Assembly (NCBI RefSeq): GCF_019263585.2
Contig: NZ_JADQDF010000001.1
Span: forward strand, 62,001-126,000
DNA: 64,000 nt
DNA from: Pseudonocardia oceani
Lineage (GTDB): Bacteria > Actinomycetota > Actinomycetes > Mycobacteriales > Pseudonocardiaceae
Reading direction: 5' to 3'
Of the stretch, positions 60,170 to 64,000 are shown piece after piece (positions within the stretch are counted from its first letter, which is position 1; each line of letters begins with the position of its first letter). Position numbers and translations under genes: made by a program. The notes under the pieces are model-generated. The model saw only the letters and a program-made list of their open reading frames with translations. It was not told the origin of the DNA and searched no databases.

Positions 60170-61699
60170 ATGCTGCTGCGGGAACTCGTCGCGCACCCCG
60201 CCCTGGGCCTGCGCCTGCTGCACGGCGACGTGGCCTCGCTGGAGCGTCCCGTGCGCTGGGTCTACACCACCGACCTCATCGACCCCGGGCGCTACCTCTC
60301 CGGTGGCGAGCTGGTGATCAGCGGGCTGGTGTGGCGGCGCGACCCGGCCGACAGCGAGCGGTTCGTCGCCGCGCTGGCCGCCTCGGGCACGGCTGCGCTC
60401 GCCGCGGGCGCCGCGGTGTTCGGCGACATCCCCGCCGACGTCCTCGACGCCTGCCGCCGCCACGACGTCCCGCTGATCGAGGTGCCCGAGGAGACCTCGT
60501 TCTCGGCCGTCACCGAGCTGGTCGTCGGTGCGCTGTCGGCGGCGCGGGGCGAGCGCCTCGCGCACACGGTCGGGCGCCAGCGCCGGCTGCTGTCGGCCGT
60601 GGCGGGCGGGATGGGGCTCGACGAGCTGGTGGCGCAGGTCGGCGCGGCCACCGGCCTGGTGTGCCGGGTGCTCAGCGCCACCGGGCGCGGCATCGTCGCC
60701 GGGCCGCACCCGCTGCCCGACGCCGAGCTCGACCGCATCGCCGCCGCGTTCCTCACCGCCGCGCGGCTGCCCGCGGTGGTACCCGGCGGCGCGCACTCGG
60801 TGTTCCCGGTGGGGCCGGCGTCGGAGCAGCGGGCGACGTCGTGGTTCGTGGCCGTCGAGGGGGCGTTCCCGGGGTGGGACGCCGAGGCCGCCGACGCCGT
60901 CGACGAGCTCGTCGCCATCGCCGCGCTCGACCGGGCCCGGCGCGGCGAGGGCCTGCGCGTGGCCCGCGACATCGCCGAGGACGCGATCGCGCTGGTCGCG
61001 GGCGGGGCCGGCAACCGCCCGGAGACCGCCACGCGGCTGCGCCAGGCCGGGCTGGACCCGGCCGCGCCGCTGACCGTCGCCGTCGCCGGGTTCGTCGACC
61101 GGCCGGACCGCCTCGAGATCGCGCGGGCGGTGCTGGTCGACGCCGCGTCGCACGGGATCGGGCACGCGACGCCGGCCGTGGGCGTGCACGACGGGCTGGC
61201 CGTCGCGCTGCTGCCCGGCGACCCCGACGCCCTGCGCACCGCGCTCGCGCGCCTGGAGCCGGGGCTCGGGCCGGAGCGGCTCACGGTCGGGGTGAGCCGG
61301 CCCTCGACGCTCGAGGCGCTGGCGGGCGCGCTGCAGGAGGCGCGGCACGCCCGTGACCTCGCCGAGCACCGGCCGGGCGTGCTGCACGTCGTCACCGGCG
61401 CCGACGTCACGACGCACGTCGCCCTGCTGGCCACCGTGCCCGACGAGGTGCGCCGGGCGTTCGCCGCGCGCGTCCTGGACCCGGTGCTGGCCTACGACGC
61501 CCGCAACGACGCGGGGCTGCGGGAGACCCTGGAGGCGTTCCTGGACTGCTCGGGCTCGTGGAGCCGCGCGGCGGAGCGGCTGCACCTGCACGTCAACACG
61601 GTGCGCTACCGGATCGGGCGGGTGGAGGAGCTGACGGGACGCGACCTCGGGGTGTTCGGGGACCGGGTGGACGTGTTCCTGGCGCTGCGGTGCCGCTGA
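60170..61699 (+). CDS. pucR: PucR-family purine catabolism regulator
   Basis: A 509-residue activator: N-terminal PucR domain (LRELVAHPALGLRLLHGD, GGELVISGL), a GAF-like middle and the C-terminal PucR helix-turn-helix (LEAFLDCSGSWSRAAERLHLHVNTVRYRIGRVEELTGRDL). PucR proteins switch on purine genes in response to pathway intermediates. The start is probably leaderless: TACGTT (60158-60163) lies six bases before ATG 60170, with no ribosome binding site. It is divergent from the xanthine dehydrogenase operon and convergent with uricase. Confidence 0.92.
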   Translation: MLLRELVAHPALGLRLLHGDVASLERPVRWVYTTDLIDPGRYLSGGELVISGLVWRRDPADSERFVAALAASGTAALAAGAAVFGDIPADVLDACRRHDVPLIEVPEETSFSAVTELVVGALSAARGERLAHTVGRQRRLLSAVAGGMGLDELVAQVGAATGLVCRVLSATGRGIVAGPHPLPDAELDRIAAAFLTAARLPAVVPGGAHSVFPVGPASEQRATSWFVAVEGAFPGWDAEAADAVDELVAIAALDRARRGEGLRVARDIAEDAIALVAGGAGNRPETATRLRQAGLDPAAPLTVAVAGFVDRPDRLEIARAVLVDAASHGIGHATPAVGVHDGLAVALLPGDPDALRTALARLEPGLGPERLTVGVSRPSTLEALAGALQEARHARDLAEHRPGVLHVVTGADVTTHVALLATVPDEVRRAFAARVLDPVLAYDARNDAGLRETLEAFLDCSGSWSRAAERLHLHVNTVRYRIGRVEELTGRDLGVFGDRVDVFLALRCR

Positions 61700-61716
61700 G
61701 GCACGCTCCCTCAGTC

Positions 61717-61765
61717 CAGGAAAGCCACGTTCCTGCCCGGTGAGGGCCTGAACGTGGCTTTCCTG
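61717..61765. terminator. Bidirectional hairpin between pucR and uricase genes
   Basis: Perfect 16-bp arms CAGGAAAGCCACGTTC (61717-61732) and GAACGTGGCTTTCCTG (61750-61765), 17-nt loop, between convergent stop codons. It shares its arm word with the hairpin at 52192-52246. Confidence 0.75.
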
Positions 61766-61769
61766 AACC

Positions 61770-62615
61770 TCAGTCCCGCCCCACCGTCGCCTCGATCAGC
61801 CCGTACGGCCGGTCCGCCGCATAGAACACCTCGTTGCGGTTCTCCAGCCCGAACGGCGCCAGGTCGACGACGAAGTGGTGCCGGTTGGGCGCCGACAGGC
61901 TGATCTCCGCGATCTCCGGGTGCTCCTCCAGCACCGCCCTCCCCATCTCCCACAGCGTCTGCTGCAGGGCGAGGGAGTGCACGCAGGCGAACCGCTCCAG
62001 CAGGATCCGCCGCACGTTCGCCCAGGTCTTGTCCCAGCTCACGTCGGTGCCCGTGTAGGTCCAGGTCGTGACCAACGACGTCGACATGATCCGGTCGTGC
62101 GTCGGCGCCAGCGTCGTGTACTCGTCGACCAGGAAGCCCGCGAACTCCGAGCCCGTCGACTTGAGCAGCACGAGGTCGCGCAGCCCGGACACCACCTGCG
62201 CGCCGTCGTCGTCGACGGTCACCACGGTCGTCCGCACCTCCGACCCGGTGCGCACGAAGGCGTGGTCGTGGCCCGTCCCGCCCACCGGCACGCGCTCCCA
62301 GGCGAACTCGTCGACGGCGATGCGCGCGCCCCGCACCGGCGCGACGTCGTCGACGAAGTGGCGGGCCAGCGCGAGCGCGTAGTCCTCGATCTCGCCCAGC
62401 CCGTGCGACTTGGCGAAGGCGTAGCAGGTGTTCTTCTGCGTGTCGGTGGGCAGGACGTCGGACTGGTCGCCGTGGCGGTGCGCGGCGGTGAAGTCGCCGC
62501 GCAGCGCCGTGGAGACGGTGACGTCGCGGATCTCGTGACGGTCGGTCTCGCGGTGGATCCGGACGAGCCGGTTCTCCGCCTTCCCGTACTGGTTGGTCCC
62601 CAGGACGATTCCCAT
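61770..62615 (-). CDS. uox: Urate oxidase (uricase)
   Basis: Cofactor-free oxidation of urate to 5-hydroxyisourate. The 281-residue length is close to the single-domain uricase norm. Markers are GTNQYGKAENRLVRI with the catalytic Lys, LPTDTQKNTCYAFAK with the catalytic Thr, and SLVTTWTYTG, and SAPNRHHFVVDLAPFGLENRNEVF with the catalytic His. ATG 62615 follows the HIU hydrolase stop by four bases. It ends a four-gene operon starting at 63970. Confidence 0.96.
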   Translation of the reverse strand: MGIVLGTNQYGKAENRLVRIHRETDRHEIRDVTVSTALRGDFTAAHRHGDQSDVLPTDTQKNTCYAFAKSHGLGEIEDYALALARHFVDDVAPVRGARIAVDEFAWERVPVGGTGHDHAFVRTGSEVRTTVVTVDDDGAQVVSGLRDLVLLKSTGSEFAGFLVDEYTTLAPTHDRIMSTSLVTTWTYTGTDVSWDKTWANVRRILLERFACVHSLALQQTLWEMGRAVLEEHPEIAEISLSAPNRHHFVVDLAPFGLENRNEVFYAADRPYGLIEATVGRD

Positions 62616-62619
62616 CAGT

Positions 62620-62937
62620 TCAGCTCCCGCGGTAGGTCGAGTGGGCGAAGGGGGACAGCAGCAGCGGTACGTGGTGGTGCTCCCCCGGGTCGGTGACGGT
62701 GAAGGTGACGGCGACCTCGGGGTAGAACCCCGTCTGGCCGGTGGCGGCGAAGTAGCCGCCGGTGTCGAAGGTGAGCGTGTGCGCTCCGGTGGTGAGGTCG
62801 GTGGCGAGGCGTCCGACGCGGCCGTCGGCGTCGGTGACGTCGTGGGCCAGCAGCGCGCTCCCCCGCGTCAGCCGGACGGCGACGCCGGCGGCCGGGCGGC
62901 CCAGCGCCGCGTCGAGGACGTGCGTGGAGAGGCTCAC
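62620..62937 (-). CDS. pucM: 5-Hydroxyisourate hydrolase
   Basis: A 105-residue transthyretin-like hydrolase that opens 5-hydroxyisourate to OHCU. It has LSTHVLDAALGRPAAGVAVRL at the N-terminus, TGFYPEVAVTF and the C-terminal YRGS, the diagnostic end of this family as opposed to true transthyretins. GTG 62937 overlaps the decarboxylase stop (GTGA). The next step is encoded directly upstream and the previous one downstream. Confidence 0.95.
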   Translation of the reverse strand: MSLSTHVLDAALGRPAAGVAVRLTRGSALLAHDVTDADGRVGRLATDLTTGAHTLTFDTGGYFAATGQTGFYPEVAVTFTVTDPGEHHHVPLLLSPFAHSTYRGS

Positions 62938-63410
62938 GCCGCCTCCGACTCGACGAGCTGCGCGATCCGGATCCGGTTGATCGCCGCCAGCTCGGCCAGC
63001 GCGACGGCCCGCTCGGTCGCTGCGTCGTGGCGCAGGCGGGCGTGCAGCGTCGCGAGCAGGTCCTCGGCGCTGCGGCCGGTGGCGCACACCAGGTAGACGT
63101 GGCCGAACCGCTCCTCGTAGGCGCGGTTGCCCGCGGCCAGGGCGTCGAGGACGTCGGCGCCCGCGGCGGTCACCGCGCCCTGCTCGCGCCGCGACCGCCC
63201 GCCCGCGGTGCGGTCGCCGATGCGCGGGTGCCCGGCCATGGCGGCGTCGAGGTCGGCGTCGGTCAGGGCGCGGTCGGCGGCGGCGAGCAGGGCGTCGAGC
63301 GTGCCGTAGGGCCGCCCGGCCGCGACCTCGCGCGCCCACCGGGGCGACGCGCAGAGCGCGAGGAGGTCGCGCTCCGCGGTCGTGGAGGTGTCGAAGGAGG
63401 CCGTGTTCAC
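62934..63410 (-). CDS. uraD: OHCU decarboxylase
   Basis: A 158-residue decarboxylase giving S-allantoin from OHCU. It has CASPRWAREVAAGRPYG, the catalytic His in AGHPRIGD, Glu in SRREQGAV and ERFGHVYLVCATGRS. Motifs are intact. GTG 63410 overlaps the stop of a second gene of the same family, so two paralogues lie in tandem. Length and motifs fit the actinobacterial stand-alone type. Confidence 0.92.
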   Translation of the reverse strand: MNTASFDTSTTAERDLLALCASPRWAREVAAGRPYGTLDALLAAADRALTDADLDAAMAGHPRIGDRTAGGRSRREQGAVTAAGADVLDALAAGNRAYEERFGHVYLVCATGRSAEDLLATLHARLRHDAATERAVALAELAAINRIRIAQLVESEAA

Positions 63411-63970
63411 CGCGCCTCCCGCCCGAACGCCCGGGCGCGCGCGCTGGCGATCGGGTTCGCGTCGGCGACGAGGTCGGCGAACCGGTGTCCCGCGACCTTC
63501 GCGATCTCGATCAGCGCGGCGGCGTGCTCCTGCGCCGGGGAGTTGTCGAGGCGCTGCCAGCCCGCGCGCAGGATCTGCTCCCGCGTGGCGGCGTCGCGGA
63601 CGCACACGATCAGCGGGATGCCGAAGCGCTCGCGGTAGGCGGCGGCCAGCGCGGCGAACTCCTCGCGGTCGGTCTCGGTGAGCCGGGTGAGGCCCGCGGC
63701 CGACTGGTCGCGCGTGGAGTCCTCCCCCTCGTCCCCGTCGGCGACGCGGTCGCCCCCGAGGTCGGGGTAGTGCGCCATCAGGGCCTGCTGCTCCTCGCGG
63801 GGCGCGGAGAACAGCGCCTCCTGGAACGCGCTGCGCAGCGCGGACGTGTCGGCGAACGGCCTGCGGTCGTACGCCCGGCCCACGACCTCGCCCGAGCCCT
63901 GGAACAGCCGGCCGAAGGTCGCCACGAACTCCGCGCGGCTCATCCTGTTCACCTCGGCCAGGCGCACCAC
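63407..63970 (-). CDS. Second OHCU-decarboxylase-family protein with altered active-site motifs
   Basis: A 187-residue member of the same family: NRMSRAEFVATFGRLFQGSGEVVGRAY, then RRPFADTSALRSAF, and YRERFGIPLIVCVRDAATREQIL near the C-terminus. The usual HPDL reads AHYPDLGG (a Tyr between His and Pro), and the expected S-x-x-E-Q reads STRDQ, with Asp for Glu. Between them lies an acidic insert (ADGDEGEDS). It may be slow, changed in substrate, or a partner of the intact paralogue. GTG 63970 or 63967 is the likely start. The frame stays open to the window end, so a longer protein cannot be excluded. Confidence 0.82.
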   Translation of the reverse strand: MVRLAEVNRMSRAEFVATFGRLFQGSGEVVGRAYDRRPFADTSALRSAFQEALFSAPREEQQALMAHYPDLGGDRVADGDEGEDSTRDQSAAGLTRLTETDREEFAALAAAYRERFGIPLIVCVRDAATREQILRAGWQRLDNSPAQEHAAALIEIAKVAGHRFADLVADANPIASARARAFGREAR

Positions 63971-64000
63971 GGCGCCGGGCGTGCCGGCGACGGCCGGTCC

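Overview
The window is very GC-rich (strong G/C bias at third codon positions, frequent GTG starts, dense GTGA/ATGA stop-start overlaps, leaderless-type promoters). It looks like chromosomal DNA of a high-GC actinobacterium. The gene mix, with molybdo-hydroxylases, MsiK-dependent style sugar permeases, a DynA/DynB-like GTPase pair and palindrome-rich spacers, fits a Pseudonocardiaceae-like genome, but the genus is an inference. I see no rRNA or tRNA genes, insertion sequence, phage gene or CRISPR array.

Left part (1-14.1 kb): a molybdenum/FAD hydroxylase fusion cut by the window edge; a NitT/TauT-type ABC importer (ATPase, lipoprotein, two permeases); a 1.2-kb gene-free block of tandem inverted repeats; an Fe-S molybdopterin oxidoreductase with moeA; then an AraC regulator, a crotonase and an MDR oxidoreductase. 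Two promoters in front of the importer carry a CGTAC-N3-GTACG palindrome over the -10 box. The same arrangement recurs at 31.8 kb in front of a BisC/DMSO-reductase-like gene.

Middle (14.1-34.8 kb): a pair of membrane-remodelling-type GTPases, aldose epimerase, an SDR epimerase, and a compact group for a polyketide/prenyl-type metabolite (type III PKS, methyltransferase, UbiA prenyltransferase, geranylgeranyl-reductase-like flavoprotein, FAD monooxygenase). HAD phosphatase, PfkB kinase, a thermonuclease-excalibur lipoprotein and an Asp-rich calcium-binding-type protein follow. Next come a regularly spaced palindrome array, the BisC-like enzyme, a methyltransferase, and a TetR/acyl-CoA ligase operon with its own palindromic operator.

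LacI block (34.8-46.0 kb): a LacI regulator with four related ATACGTAT-centred sites. These lie before (i) a SnoaL-like/bicupin/C45 Ntn-hydrolase operon, (ii) an SDR plus HpcH/HpaI aldolase operon, and (iii) an operon of a HpsN-like (histidinol-dehydrogenase family) enzyme, sugar-type ABC importer without ATPase and alpha/beta hydrolase. Together they look like an undescribed catabolic regulon for an ester- or amide-linked polyol or hydroxy acid.

Right part (46.1-64 kb): an almost complete purine catabolism island. PucR is divergent from a tightly overlapping operon for xanthine dehydrogenase (three subunits with a purine-deaminase-like amidohydrolase inserted), an allophanate-hydrolase C-domain-like protein, allantoinase and allantoicase. 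The glyoxylate-to-glycerate-phosphate branch follows (hyi, glxR, gcl, glxK), then an LLM flavin monooxygenase and a frameshifted P450 remnant. Uricase, HIU hydrolase and two tandem OHCU-decarboxylase-family genes lie on the far side of pucR. Ureidoglycolate lyase is not seen.
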